Positions 38,810 to 48,547 of a DNA stretch of 64,000 bases are shown piece after piece. The DNA is taken from assembly GCF_051020515.1 (NCBI RefSeq), contig NZ_CP194857.1, positions 3,968,001-4,032,000 on the forward strand. Reading direction: 5' to 3'. The notes under the pieces were generated by a model. It did not search any database. It was not told where the DNA came from and worked only from the letters and a program-made list of their open reading frames with translations. A program made the position numbers and the translations under genes. The DNA is from CALKWS01 sp051020515 (GTDB lineage: Bacteria; Actinomycetota; Actinomycetes; Actinomycetales; Beutenbergiaceae). Numbering within the stretch: the stretch's first letter is position 1; each line of letters starts with the position of its first letter.

Positions 38810-40618
38810 CTAGAGGCCGGCTTCGGCCAGCCGGTGCCGTACCTCGGTGGCCGCCACGCCCGCCTGGATGTCGTGCCGGGCGCCGCTGGCCCGTTCGCGA
38901 AACTCCACCACGCCATCGGCCAGCCCGCGTCCGACCACCAGCGTGTACGGCACCCCGAGCAGTTCGGCGTCGGCGAACTTCACCCCGGCGGAGACCTTCG
39001 GGCGGTCATCGAGCAGCACCTCCACGCCCTCGGCATCCAGGTCGGCGGCGATCTGCTCCGCGGTGGTCAGCACGTGTGGATCCTTACCCGTTGCGACGAT
39101 GTGCAGATGTGCCGGGGCGACCTGCACCGGCCAGCACAGCCCGTTCTCGTCGTGGGTGGCTTCGGCGATCGCGGCCAACACCCGGGTGACGCCCAGGCCG
39201 TAGGAGCCCATGGTGACCACCCGGGTCTTGCCGTTCTCGTCGAGCACGTTCAGGCCCAGGGCCGCAGCGTAGGTGGTGCCCAGCGCGAAGACGTGTCCGA
39301 CCTCGATGCCGCGGGCCAGCTCCAGCGGTCCGGACCCGTCCGGAGCCGGGTCGCCGGCGCGCACCTCGGCGGCCTCGATGGTGCCGTCAGCGGTGAAGTC
39401 CCGCCCGGCGACCAGGTCGAAGACGTGCTTGCCGGGCTCGTTGGCGCCGGTCATCCACACCGTGCCCGGCACGATACGTGGGTCGAGCAGGTAGCGCGCC
39501 GCTCCGGTACCGGCCGAACCGTCGGAGTCGTCCTGGTCGCGCGGAGCCCCATTGGGACCCAGGACCGCGGGCCCCATGTACCCGGGCACGAGTTCGGGCC
39601 GGTTGGCCAGGTCCTCGTCGGTGGCGGCCTCCACAAGCGCCGGCTCCATCGCGGCCTGCAGGCGATCCATATCCACCTGCCGGTCTCCGGGAACACCGAC
39701 TACGAGCACCTCCCGGCGCCCGTCGGGGTGGGTGGCGGTGATGGCCACGTTCTTCAGCGTGTCCGCTGCCTGCCAGGGGCGATCGCTGCGGGGGAAGTGG
39801 TCATTGGCGAAGTCCACCAGGGTCTCGATGGTGGGAGTGTCCGGGGTGTCCTCCACGTGCGCGGCGCGCACGCCCGTGGCGTCGGCGTCCGGCGGCACGG
39901 GCGTGGTGACGGCCTCGATGTTGGCCGCGTACCCGCCCGGGGAGCGCACATACGTGTCCTCCCCCACATCGGAGGGGTGCAGGAACTCCTCGGAGAAGGA
40001 TCCGCCCATCGCCCCACTCATCGCCGAGACGATCACATAGTCCAGCCCCAGTCGGTCGAAGATACGCTCGTAGGCATCGCGCTGGGAGGCGTAGGAGACT
40101 CTCAGAGCCTCCTCGTCGATGTCGAAGGAGTAGGCGTCCTTCATGATGAACTCGCGCCCGCGCAACAGCCCGGCGCGGGGACGGGCCTCGTCGCGGTACT
40201 TGGTCTGGATCTGGTACAGCATCAGGGGCAGGTCCTTGTACGAGGAGTACAGATCCTTGACCAGCAGGGTGAACATCTCCTCGTGCGTGGGGGCCAGCAG
40301 GTAGTCGGCCTCCTTGCGGTCCTGGAGCCGGAAGATGTTCGGACCGTACTCCTCCCACCGGTTGGAGGCCTCGTAGGGCTCCTTGGGCAGCAGCGCGGGG
40401 AAGTGCACCTCCTGGGCGCCGGAGGCATTCATCTCCGCACGCACGATCGCCTCGATCTTGCCCAGCACCCGCAGTCCCAGCGGCAGCCAGGAGTAGATCC
40501 CCGGCGCGGCGCGGCGGATGTAGCCGGCCCGCACGAGCAGTTTGTGGCTGGCGACCTCGGCGTCCACCGGGTCCTCACGCAGGGTTCGGACGAACAGCGT
40601 CGACATTCGCAGTATCAC
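38810..40618 (-). CDS. proS: Prolyl-tRNA synthetase
   Basis: 602-residue bacterial-type ProRS. Class II motif 1 region (GYIRRAAPGIYSWLPLGLRV), motif 2 (YRDEARPRAGLLRGREFIMK), the editing (INS) domain between motifs 2 and 3 (about residues 220-400), motif 3 (GSYGLGVTRVLAAIAE) and the anticodon domain. GTG 40618 gives VILRMSTLFVRTLREDP, matching the usual start; ATG 40606 would lose four residues. Divergent from the Fpg-like gene. Confidence 0.95.
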   Translation of the reverse strand: MILRMSTLFVRTLREDPVDAEVASHKLLVRAGYIRRAAPGIYSWLPLGLRVLGKIEAIVRAEMNASGAQEVHFPALLPKEPYEASNRWEEYGPNIFRLQDRKEADYLLAPTHEEMFTLLVKDLYSSYKDLPLMLYQIQTKYRDEARPRAGLLRGREFIMKDAYSFDIDEEALRVSYASQRDAYERIFDRLGLDYVIVSAMSGAMGGSFSEEFLHPSDVGEDTYVRSPGGYAANIEAVTTPVPPDADATGVRAAHVEDTPDTPTIETLVDFANDHFPRSDRPWQAADTLKNVAITATHPDGRREVLVVGVPGDRQVDMDRLQAAMEPALVEAATDEDLANRPELVPGYMGPAVLGPNGAPRDQDDSDGSAGTGAARYLLDPRIVPGTVWMTGANEPGKHVFDLVAGRDFTADGTIEAAEVRAGDPAPDGSGPLELARGIEVGHVFALGTTYAAALGLNVLDENGKTRVVTMGSYGLGVTRVLAAIAEATHDENGLCWPVQVAPAHLHIVATGKDPHVLTTAEQIAADLDAEGVEVLLDDRPKVSAGVKFADAELLGVPYTLVVGRGLADGVVEFRERASGARHDIQAGVAATEVRHRLAEAGL

Positions 40619-40723
40619 GCGGCCGAGTCTATCCACCACCGCGCTGCGGCCCGTCCCGGTCCGCGTGCACATCGGGCGCCGGCGCGTGAGGCATCGCCCG
40701 AGCGGCTCTGCCAGAATGAGCAG

Positions 40724-41593
40724 GTGCCAGAGATGCCCGAGGTCCAGGGGCTGGTCCAGGCGCTGCACGCGCAGTTGACCGGCCGGGAGATGCGCGCGGT
40801 GCACGTGGTCTCCTTCCCCGCGCTGAAGACCTACGACCCACCGGTCACCGCCCTGCACGGAGCGCACGTCGCCGGCGTGCAACGGCATGGGAAATGGATC
40901 GACATCGCTGCCCGCACCGGCGAGGACGAGGTGCACCTGGTCTTCCACCTCGCCCGCGGTGGATGGGTGCGCTGGCACGAGGAGGCACCGACCCGCTCGC
41001 CTCGACCGGGCAAGTCCGGCCTGGCGGTGCGGGTGCTGCTCGACCGGGGGGCTTTCGACCTGACCGAAGCCGGCACCACGAAGAAGCTCGCCGTGCACGT
41101 GGTGCGCAGGGCCGTCGACGTGGAGCGGATCGCCACGCTGGGGGTGGACCCGCTCTCGGCGGAGTTCACCCGGGCCCGCTTCGAGGAGTTGCTCGATGTC
41201 CGGAACGCCCAGGTCAAGGGCGTGCTGCGGGACCAGAGCCTGATCGCCGGGATCGGCAATGCCTACTCCGATGAGATTCTGCACGCCGCCCGGCTCAGCC
41301 CGTTCGCGCTGACCCGGTCCCTGGACTCCGGCGCCCGGGAGCGGCTGTTCGCCGCGATCGAGAGCGTACTGACACGTGCGATCGAGGCAGCATCGGGTAA
41401 GGGGCCGGCCGACCTGAAGGATGTGAAGCGCTCGGGGATGGCGGTGCACGGACGCACCGGTCAGGCGTGCGCAGTGTGCGGCGACGTCATCGCCCAGGTC
41501 TCCTTCGCCGACTCCTCCCTGCAGTACTGCCCCACATGCCAGACCGGCGGTAAGCTCCTGGCCGACCGCCGCATGTCCAGACTCCTGCGCTGA
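40724..41593 (+). CDS. Fpg/Nei-family DNA glycosylase
   Basis: 289 residues. GTG 40724 is chosen because it yields V-PEMPEVQGL, aligning with the family N-terminus MPELPEVE in which Pro-2 and Glu-3 are catalytic; ATG 40733 would give only part of that motif. Mid-protein helix-two-turn-helix: QVKGVLRDQSLIAGIGNAYSDEILHAA (core quoted). The C-terminal zinc finger has CAVCGD ... CPTCQT. Likely removes oxidised bases. Actinobacteria often carry several such paralogues; true Fpg versus Fpg-like cannot be settled here. Confidence 0.88.
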   Translation: MPEMPEVQGLVQALHAQLTGREMRAVHVVSFPALKTYDPPVTALHGAHVAGVQRHGKWIDIAARTGEDEVHLVFHLARGGWVRWHEEAPTRSPRPGKSGLAVRVLLDRGAFDLTEAGTTKKLAVHVVRRAVDVERIATLGVDPLSAEFTRARFEELLDVRNAQVKGVLRDQSLIAGIGNAYSDEILHAARLSPFALTRSLDSGARERLFAAIESVLTRAIEAASGKGPADLKDVKRSGMAVHGRTGQACAVCGDVIAQVSFADSSLQYCPTCQTGGKLLADRRMSRLLR

Positions 41594-41622
41594 CCGTCCC
41601 GGCCCAGGGGTGCTGCCAGGGA

Positions 41623-42529
41623 CTAGAGGAGGATGGTGGCGAAGGTGCCGACCTGGCGAAAGCCCGCACGGTGGTAGGTGGCCAGGGCGGAGGTGTTGTA
41701 GGAGTTCACATAGAGCGACACGATCGGGGCGAAGTGGGCCCGGGCATGGTGGATGACCGCGGCCATCCCGGGTGCAGCCAGCCCCCGGCCGCGATGGCGG
41801 GGGTGCACCCAGACGCCCTGGACCTGGGCCACACCCAGGCCGACGGTGCCGAGCTCCGCCTTGAACACCACCTCGCGCCCCCTCGGTCCCTCATCGATGC
41901 GCACCAGGGATCGGCCCTGATTCACCAGCGCCTTGATCCGGCGCTCATAGCCGCCACCGGCGGTCAGCGGTGAATCCGACCTCCTCGGTGAACATCGCGA
42001 CGCACGCCGGGATGAGGATGTCCAGGTCCTCCGGGGTGGACTGCCGCACACGCGGGTCGGCCCCGATCGCGGGATCGTGGTCGATCATCAACGACGGCTG
42101 GTCCGAGCGCACCTCCCTGGGCGGGCCGAGGTGACGGCGCAGCAGCGGCCACAGGGCCAGCACCTGTTCTGCCGGGCCCACCAGGGAGGAGAATCGCTGG
42201 CCACGCCGGCGCACATGCTCGGCCAGCGCCTCCAATCCCTCCGGTGGCAGGTCGAGCGGCACCAGGTTGCCCGCGGCCAGGCACAATCCGAGCAACTCCT
42301 CCGAGCGCATCGCGCACAGTACCTGGGCACGGCTGTAGACGTTGTGCGACAACGCCTCCACGTACTCGGCCAGCAACGCCGCGGCCACCGGGTCGACCGC
42401 CGCCCGGGCCCGCACCCGCTCCACGCCGACCACGCCGGCCTCGACGATGGATACCGGCTCGCCCGCCAGTTGCAGATGGCCCGACCGTTCCCGTCGGGGG
42501 CGGGACCGTCGCCGCGGCCACTCACGCAT
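41623..42529 (-). CDS. GNAT acetyltransferase with DUF4081 domain (frameshifted)
   Basis: About 301 residues after repair. N-terminal DUF4081 half (YVEALSHNVYSRAQVLCAM, LAAGNLVPLDLP, QRFSSLVGPAEQVLALW) and a C-terminal GNAT half (VQGVWVHPRHRGRGLAAPGM, then SLYVNSYNTSALATYHRAGF). The frame breaks at about 41969-41975 (GF, then PLTAGGGYERRIKALV), a net one-base gain or two-base loss. The same gene type follows ispG in mycobacteria (Rv2867c beside Rv2868c). Starts 5 bases after the ispG stop. Substrate unknown. Confidence 0.85.
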
Positions 42530-42534
42530 GTCGC

Positions 42535-43698
42535 TCAGGAGACGCTGACCTGCGGGGCCCCGGCATCGTCGTCGACCTCCATCTCGGCGGCGATCCGGTT
42601 GGCCTCGGCCAGGAGCGTCTCGACGATCAACTCCTCCGGCACGGTCTTGATGACCTCTCCCTTGACGAAAATCTGGCCCTTGCCGTTGCCGGAGGCCACG
42701 CCCAGGTCGGCCTCGCGAGCCTCACCGGGACCGTTGACGACGCAGCCCATCACCGCGACCCGCAGCGGCACGGTCAGGTGTTCCAGGCCCGCGGTGACCT
42801 GATCGGCCAGGGTGTACACGTCCACCTGTGCCCGGCCGCAGGAGGGGCAGGAGACGATCTCCAGTTTGCGCTCGGCCAGGTTCAGGGACTGCAGGATCTG
42901 CAAGCCCACCTTGACCTCCTCCACCGGCGGGGCGGACAGCGACACCCGGATGGTGTCCCCGATGCCCTGGGACAACAGCGCCCCGAACGCGGTGGCGGAC
43001 TTGATCGTGCCCTGGAAGGCCGGACCGGCCTCGGTGACCCCCAGGTGCAGCGGCCAGTCGCCCGCCTCGGCGAGCAGTTCGTAGGCGCGCACCATCACTA
43101 CCGGGTCGTGGTGCTTCACCGAGATCTTGAAGTCGGTGAAGCCGTGCTCCTCGAACAGGGAGGCCTCCCACACCGCCGACTCCACCAGTGCCTCCGGGGT
43201 GGGCTTTCCGTACTTGGCGAGCAGGCGTTTGTCCAGGGAACCGGCGTTCACCCCGATCCGGATGGAGACTCCGGCCTCGGAGGCGGCCCGGGCGATCTCC
43301 TTGACCTGATCATCGAACTTTCGGATATTGCCGGGGTTGACCCGTACGGCTGCGCAACCGGCGTCGATCGCGGCGTAGACGTACTTGGGCTGGAAGTGGA
43401 TATCGGCGATCACGGGGATCTGGGACTTCTTGGCGATGATCGGTAGCGCGGCAGCGTCCTCGGTGGTGGGCACCGCCACCCGCACGATGTCGCATCCGGC
43501 GGCAGTCAGTTCGGCGATCTGCTGCAAGGTGGCGTTGATGTCGGTGGTGGCGGTGGTCGTCATCGACTGCACCGTGATCGGCGCCTCCGAACCCACCTTC
43601 AGCGGACCGACATTGATCATGCGGGTCTTGCGCCGGGGCCGCAGCACCGGAGGCGCCGCTTTGACGGTGGGGATCCCGAGATCGACAGGTACGCTCAC
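42535..43698 (-). CDS. ispG: 4-hydroxy-3-methylbut-2-enyl diphosphate synthase (IspG/GcpE)
   Basis: 387-residue [4Fe-4S] enzyme of the MEP isoprenoid pathway. TIM-barrel part with VPTTEDAAALPIIAKKSQIP and GVNAGSLDKRLL. Iron-sulfur ligands: two Cys in SCPSCGRAQ (about residue 283) and one in MGCVVNGPGE (about 318), with the closing Glu. GTG start. Downstream of rseP and dxr, forming the conserved dxr-rseP-ispG group, here interrupted upstream of rseP. Confidence 0.95.
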   Translation of the reverse strand: MSVPVDLGIPTVKAAPPVLRPRRKTRMINVGPLKVGSEAPITVQSMTTTATTDINATLQQIAELTAAGCDIVRVAVPTTEDAAALPIIAKKSQIPVIADIHFQPKYVYAAIDAGCAAVRVNPGNIRKFDDQVKEIARAASEAGVSIRIGVNAGSLDKRLLAKYGKPTPEALVESAVWEASLFEEHGFTDFKISVKHHDPVVMVRAYELLAEAGDWPLHLGVTEAGPAFQGTIKSATAFGALLSQGIGDTIRVSLSAPPVEEVKVGLQILQSLNLAERKLEIVSCPSCGRAQVDVYTLADQVTAGLEHLTVPLRVAVMGCVVNGPGEAREADLGVASGNGKGQIFVKGEVIKTVPEELIVETLLAEANRIAAEMEVDDDAGAPQVSVS

Positions 43699-43726
43699 GC
43701 CCTCAGTGTAAGTGGTCGGTACCCGG

Positions 43727-45052
43727 TCAGGTCAGTGTGATCGGGTCGATGATGTCGGCCACGGCCAGCAGCAGACTCATCCCGATCATCACGATCACCA
43801 CCACGTAGGTCAGTGGCATCAGCCGGGCGGTGTCCACCGGCCCCGGGTCGGCCCGCCCGAAGAGGCCCGACACACGGCGCCTGGCCCCCTCGAACAACGC
43901 CCCGGCGATGTGTCCGCCGTCCAGGGGTAGCAGCGGGATCATGTTGAACACGAACAGCGCCATGTTCAGCGAGGCAATCAGGGAGAGCATGTCCGCGGTG
44001 CGCTCGGCCGGACCGTAGTCACTCAACTCCACCGAGGTGATCTCCCCGGCGAAGCGGCCCACGCCGATCAGGCCCATCACACCGGGGTCACGTTCGGCGT
44101 TGCCCAGCAGTGATTGCGTAATGCCGACCAGCCGTTGGGGCAGGGTCACCACCACCCGCACGGTGCCGCTGAAAACGTTCCAGACCACCTCCGGGACCGC
44201 CGTGATCGGCTGGCGCACCAGTTCTCCGGCCGGGCTGATCCCCACGAACGGCACCTGGGTGGTGCGGACCTGCCCGTCCGGGCCCAGCACGGGCCGGCCG
44301 TCGTCGTCGACCATCGGACGCTCCGCCAGCGCCGGGGTGACGGTGAAGGTCACGTCCTCACCCGCGCGTTCCACGACCACCTCGGCGGGACCGGTGCCGC
44401 CCTGGACGATCGCCTCGGAGACGTCCTCCCAGCCGCTCACCGCGGTGCCGCCCCAGGACACGATCACGTCGTCGGGCTCCAGTCCGCCCTGGCGTGCCGG
44501 GGCCGCCCGGTCGGTGTCCGTGCACTCCCTGCTCTCTCCGGCCGGGAGCACACACTCCGAGACCGAGCCCAGCCGGTTGGTGGGCATGAGTTGGCCGATG
44601 GTGGTCAGGATGATCGCGAACAGCACGGTGGCGATGATCAGGTTCATCACCGGGCCGCCGAACATCACGCCGAGTTTGCGCGGCACGGTCAGGGCGTAGA
44701 ACGAGCGATGCTCCTGGCCGGGGACCACCTCCTGGGCGGAGAAGGTGCGGGCGTCCTGGGCGGCCCGGTCCATCCAGCCACGCACGCCGGTGCGGTCGGT
44801 CGCGTGGGTACTCTCGGCCCGCGCCGGCGGGAACATCCCCACCATCCGCACGAAACCGCCCAGGGGTAGCATCTTGACGCCGTACTCGGTCTCGCCGCGC
44901 TTGGTGGACCACAGCGTCTTGCCGAACCCGACGAAGTAGTCGGTCACCCGGACGCCGAACAGTTTGGCCGGGACCAGGTGCCCGATCTCGTGCAGGGCGA
45001 TGGACACGATGATGCCCACCACGATCACCCCGACGCCGAACCAGAACTCCAT
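43727..45052 (-). CDS. rseP: Site-2 intramembrane metalloprotease (RseP/Rip1 family)
   Basis: 441-residue membrane protease. Zinc motif HEIGH at residues 21-25 in the first helix; the third-ligand region is FNMIPLLPLDGGHIAG near the C-terminus (NPDG-like). One PDZ domain lies between (about residues 175-260: GGLEPDDVIVSWGG). Four transmembrane helices. Cuts anti-sigma factors and other membrane substrates; the mycobacterial relative is Rip1. Intact frame, 28 bases upstream of ispG. Confidence 0.94.
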   Translation of the reverse strand: MEFWFGVGVIVVGIIVSIALHEIGHLVPAKLFGVRVTDYFVGFGKTLWSTKRGETEYGVKMLPLGGFVRMVGMFPPARAESTHATDRTGVRGWMDRAAQDARTFSAQEVVPGQEHRSFYALTVPRKLGVMFGGPVMNLIIATVLFAIILTTIGQLMPTNRLGSVSECVLPAGESRECTDTDRAAPARQGGLEPDDVIVSWGGTAVSGWEDVSEAIVQGGTGPAEVVVERAGEDVTFTVTPALAERPMVDDDGRPVLGPDGQVRTTQVPFVGISPAGELVRQPITAVPEVVWNVFSGTVRVVVTLPQRLVGITQSLLGNAERDPGVMGLIGVGRFAGEITSVELSDYGPAERTADMLSLIASLNMALFVFNMIPLLPLDGGHIAGALFEGARRRVSGLFGRADPGPVDTARLMPLTYVVVIVMIGMSLLLAVADIIDPITLT

Positions 45053-45118
45053 GGGCTCCTTCTTCCCCTTCGTGCACCAGGCTTAGCGTACGTCCTCCGG
45101 CGCCGGCTACCGGCGCCC

Positions 45119-45802
45119 TCAGCCCGCCAAGCGGGTGCGCAGCCATGCGGTGAGCACCGCCCCTTGTGCGTGCTGGAAGGCTCGCAGCGTCGGCAGACCG
45201 GGTGGCGGGGGCTGAGCGGACCCGTGCAGGAACAGGCCCAGCAGCACGGCCAGCACCGCATCCACCTGCTCCGGCGTACCGCCCAGGTCGGCCACCGCGC
45301 GCAGATGGGCGGTGAGGTCGGCCACGGGGTCATGGAGTCGCGCGTTCAGGGCCAGGCCCAGGGCGTCGAACCAGGGCGCCCCGCGGCAGGCCCAGGGCCA
45401 GTCCACGTTTCGTACCCCCTCCGGGGTCACCAGCAGGTTGTCCGACCGGGCGTCCAGGTGCACGATCGAGTCCCGGCCAGCGCCGGGCCCACCCCCTCGG
45501 ACAACTCGGTCCGTCGATGTCCTCGGTGATCAGCAGCGCCCAGTCCACTCCCTCGATCGGTTCGCGGTGATGGCCGAGCAGGGTCGGTGCCCCGGCCGCG
45601 GCCGGAAGCACCGCCAGTACGTCCGCCTCCTGGGCCACCAGGTCCACCGAGTGCGTGTTCGTGTCGGCACCGCAGGCCTTGACGAAGGCACGTCTACCGG
45701 CGGAGGTGACCACTCTGGCCGCCACGCCGGGTGAGAATCCGCCGCGCTGGGTATGCGCGCGCTGCACCGGGGCCCCAGCGCAGCCTCAACGAGGCGTTGC
45801 AC
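45119..45802 (-). pseudogene. Broken aminoglycoside phosphotransferase/choline-kinase-family gene
   Basis: Pieces of a kinase-like fold in three frames. Opening part VQRLVEAALG; then (one G missing near 45772-45778) QRGGFSPGVAARVVTSAGRR, AFVKACG (ATP-lysine) and WALLITEDIDG (hinge); then, across about 45483-45520, the frame shifts again straight to VHLDARSDNLLVTPEGV with the catalytic Asp/Asn loop and DWPWACRGAPWFD (metal Asp). Compared with normal members, about 60-80 residues between hinge and catalytic loop are absent, so this is more than a one-base error. Start uncertain (GTG 45802 used). Lies between rseP and an SDR gene. Confidence 0.7.
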
Positions 45803-45872
45803 CGGGCGTGGCAGGTCGGTCCAGGCCAGCCTGGGCCCGTACGGCTGGACGGGGGCGGTCCGGGGTGCCGGC

Positions 45873-46676
45873 TCAGGCGAGGGGATCGTCCTCACCCCAC
45901 GGGACCAGCCGCAACCGGCGCGCCTCGGTGGGCAGGTGCCCGGCCCGGGCCCGCAGTTCGGCCACGGTGTCGGCACCGGCGCGCACCATCCGGCCCGAGT
46001 AGGCGTCCAACTCCCCACCGGCCAGGGCCAGGCAGAGCCGGGCCACCTCCTCCGGGCTGGTCCACTCGGTGCGGTCGGCGTGAGCGGCCATCACGGCGGT
46101 CATGTCGGTGCGCACCACGCCGGGGGCCAGGTCGAAGGCGAAGATGCCGTGCTCCGTGCCGGCCAGGGCGGTGGCCCCGGTGATCCGGAACAGCGCGCTC
46201 TTGGAGGCGTTGTAGCCGCTGGACTCAGCATTGTCGCGCACCCCGGAACCGGAGTTGATGTTGACGATCCGGCCTCCGCCGGAGGCGATCATGTGCGGTA
46301 CCACCTCGCGGGTGAGCAGGTAGGGGCCCTTGACGTTGGTGGTCAGCACCTGCCACCACTCCTGGGCATCGACCTCCCAGAGCGGGGCTTCCCGGTGGTT
46401 CAACCCCGCGTTGTTGACCAACAGGTCCACCTGCCCGAAGGTCTGCAGAGCCTGCCCGACGGCGGCGCTCACCTGGTCGGCGTCGGTCACGTCGCACCCG
46501 ATCGGCAGCACCGCCGGGGTCGGCGCGCCGGTGGCGGCACCGACGTCGGCAGCCAGGTCCTGCAGCCGGCCGGTGTCCCGGGCCAGGGCTACTACCTGCC
46601 AGTTTGCGCTCACCAGCGCTCGAACCAGATGGGCGCCGATACCGCGGGAGGCTCCGGTGACGATGGCGACGGGCAT
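45873..46676 (-). CDS. Short-chain dehydrogenase/reductase
   Basis: 267-residue classical SDR. Cofactor motif VTGASRGIG at residues 6-14, NNAG at about 89-92, catalytic Ser in NINSGSGV and Y-x3-K as YNASK, followed by PGVVRTDM. The Arg after the second glycine region (ALARDTGRL) suggests NADP(H). Substrate unknown. Together with the broken phosphotransferase it separates dxr from rseP, which are normally adjacent; the reading frame is intact. Confidence 0.9.
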   Translation of the reverse strand: MPVAIVTGASRGIGAHLVRALVSANWQVVALARDTGRLQDLAADVGAATGAPTPAVLPIGCDVTDADQVSAAVGQALQTFGQVDLLVNNAGLNHREAPLWEVDAQEWWQVLTTNVKGPYLLTREVVPHMIASGGGRIVNINSGSGVRDNAESSGYNASKSALFRITGATALAGTEHGIFAFDLAPGVVRTDMTAVMAAHADRTEWTSPEEVARLCLALAGGELDAYSGRMVRAGADTVAELRARAGHLPTEARRLRLVPWGEDDPLA

Positions 46677-46694
46677 GAGGGGGCTCCTGGGGGT

Positions 46695-47871
46695 TCAGTG
46701 GATCAGTTCGTGGACGCGGCCACGGGCCCATGACTCGGCCCGGGTTACCGCGGTCAGGTCCAACTGTGCCGGTCCGAGGTGTTCGGCGACCACTCTGGCT
46801 ACCGTATCGACGATGGCCGGGAAGCCGATCCTGCCGGAGTGGAACGCTGCCACGCACTCCTCGTTCGCGGCGTTGTAGACCGCCGGATGGGTGCCCCCGG
46901 CCTCGGCGGCCGAGCGGGCCAGTGCCACCGCGGGAAAGGCTTCATCGTCCAGCGGGTGGAACTGCCAGGACTGGGTGATGGACCAGTCGGTGGGTACATC
47001 GACGCCGTCCAGCCGGTCCGGCCAGGACAGGCCCAGGGCGATGGGAACGAGCATCCGGGGCGGGCCGATCTGGGCGATGGTGGAGCCGTCCCGGAACTCC
47101 ACCATGGAGTGGATCTGCTGCTGTGGGTGCACGACGACCTCGATGGCGGCCAGGGGCACATCGAAGAGCAGGTGCGCCTCGATCACCTCCAGGCCCTTGT
47201 TCACCATCGTGGCCGAGTTGGTGGTGACCACCAGGCCCATATCGAAGTTGGGATGGGCCAGCGCCTGGGCGGGGGTGACATCCGCCAGCTCCGCCCGGGT
47301 GCGCCCACGGAACGGGCCGCCGGATGCGGTGAGCACCAGACGTCGGACCTCCTCGCGCCGGCCACCACGCAGGGCCTGAGCGATGGCCGAGTGCTCGGAG
47401 TCCACCGGCACGATCTGATCCGGGCGCTGCTGGGCGGCGCGCACCAGTGCCCCACCGGCGATCAGGGAGGGACTCCTTGTTCGCCAGCGCCAGGGTGGAA
47501 CCGGCGGCGAGTGCCGCCAGGGTGGGGCCCAGGCCCACCGAACCGGTGATGCCGTTGAGCACGACGTCGGCACCGTTGCCGGCCACCTCCGCGGCCGCCT
47601 CCGCTCCGGTCCGCACGTCCACATCGGGCACGGACCGGCCCAGACTGCTGGCCCGGGCGGCCAGCGCGGTCGCGAAGTCCGCGGCGCTGCCGGTGGCCAG
47701 GGCGACCTGGGCGGGGGCGTGCTGCAGAACCTGTTCGGCCAGCAGGTCCGGGTCCGACCCGCCGGCTGCCAGCGCCACGACAGCGAAGGAATCCGGGTGC
47801 GCGGCGACGACCTCCAGGGCCTGGGTGCCGATCGAACCGGTGCTGCCCAGGATGGTCAGCGTGCGGGTCAC
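46695..47871 (-). CDS. dxr: 1-deoxy-D-xylulose 5-phosphate reductoisomerase (frameshifted)
   Basis: 390 residues after repair. NADPH-dependent second enzyme of the MEP pathway. N-terminal LTILGSTGSIGTQAL, then LANKESL with a catalytic region; after the break: VPVDSEHSAIAQAL, LTASGGPFRGRT, FDMGLVVTTNSATMVNKGLE (partly quoted) and YNAANEECVAAF. At 47464-47472 an extra 4-bp copy (coding strand TCCCTCCCTG) shifts the frame; removing CCCT gives NKESLIAGGALV. GTG start overlaps the upstream stop (GTGA). Confidence 0.93.
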
Positions 47872-48413
47872 TCCACCGCCAGGAGGATGTCGATCGCTCG
47901 ATCCAGGTAGGCATCGACGGGACCCTCGGCGTAGGCGCGCGACCGCGGGGCGGAGGGAAAGGTGACCGACCGCAGCTCGGAGGCGCTCAGGTGGGCACCT
48001 TCATCGAAGTAGGCCACCAACCGGTCCAGGGCGGCGTCGACGGCCTCGCTGTCGTATCCGCGGCCGCGCTCGGGTGGGGCGAACCGCTCCCCGGGCGGAC
48101 GTACCAGGCGCGGATACAGGGAGGTGGCGCGCTCGGCCACCTGCTCCATCCAGGCGTCCTGGCTGGCACTGGTGACGAACTCGCTGCGGTCACGTTGGAT
48201 GAATGCGGCCTCGAGTCGGTCCAGGGCGGCGTCGACCGCTGCCGGGTCGTAGCCGTGCCGGACCAGGTCGAAGGCGGCCGAACGCACATCGGCGCTACTC
48301 ATCCCGGTGTCACCGCTCTCGTAGGCCGACTTGGCGCGCTCGAAGAACTCTTCGACCTCCTCCCGGTCGTAGCCACTGGCCCAGCGACCGACCGTGGGGA
48401 ACAGGTCCTCCAT
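47868..48413 (-). CDS. DivIVA-domain (DivI1A-repeat) protein
   Basis: 181 residues with four short DivIVA-like units: SGYDREEVEEFFERA (about 13-27), HGYDPAAVDAALDRLEAAF (about 52-70), RGYDSEAVDAALDRLVAYF (about 117-135) and AYAEGPVDAYLDRAIDIL (about 160-177). Such proteins are found beside dxr and cdsA in actinobacteria. The spacing of G-Y-D-x2-V-D-x2-L suggests short amphipathic coils. A role at the division site or membrane is inferred only. Overlaps dxr by GTGA. Confidence 0.8.
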   Translation of the reverse strand: MEDLFPTVGRWASGYDREEVEEFFERAKSAYESGDTGMSSADVRSAAFDLVRHGYDPAAVDAALDRLEAAFIQRDRSEFVTSASQDAWMEQVAERATSLYPRLVRPPGERFAPPERGRGYDSEAVDAALDRLVAYFDEGAHLSASELRSVTFPSAPRSRAYAEGPVDAYLDRAIDILLAVE

Positions 48414-48547
48414 GCCGCGCTCCTTCCTGTCCTGCGAATCCGGTTCTGCCGAGAAGTATTACGTACCGGCACCGATGTGCGATTACTGCCAGTACCGTGC
48501 CACAACCCGGGCGTCGGCGGGGCGCGCACTCGCCCGACCGGCCGAGA
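48414..48547 (-). promoter_or_regulatory. Upstream region of the DivIVA-like/dxr genes
   Basis: 134 bases after cdsA and before the DivIVA-like start. On the minus strand it has AAGGAG about 8 bases before the ATG (plus strand ctccttcc, 48420-48427) and a small AT-rich patch (plus strand gaagtattacgtacc, about 48456-48470) that may hold a -10 element. No strong hairpin is visible, so cdsA read-through is possible. Confidence 0.35.

Noticed and set aside
41595..41622. Terminator between the convergent fpg-like and DUF4081 GNAT genes
   Set aside because: Only imperfect short pairings (GTCCC/GGGAC with a large loop); not convincing.
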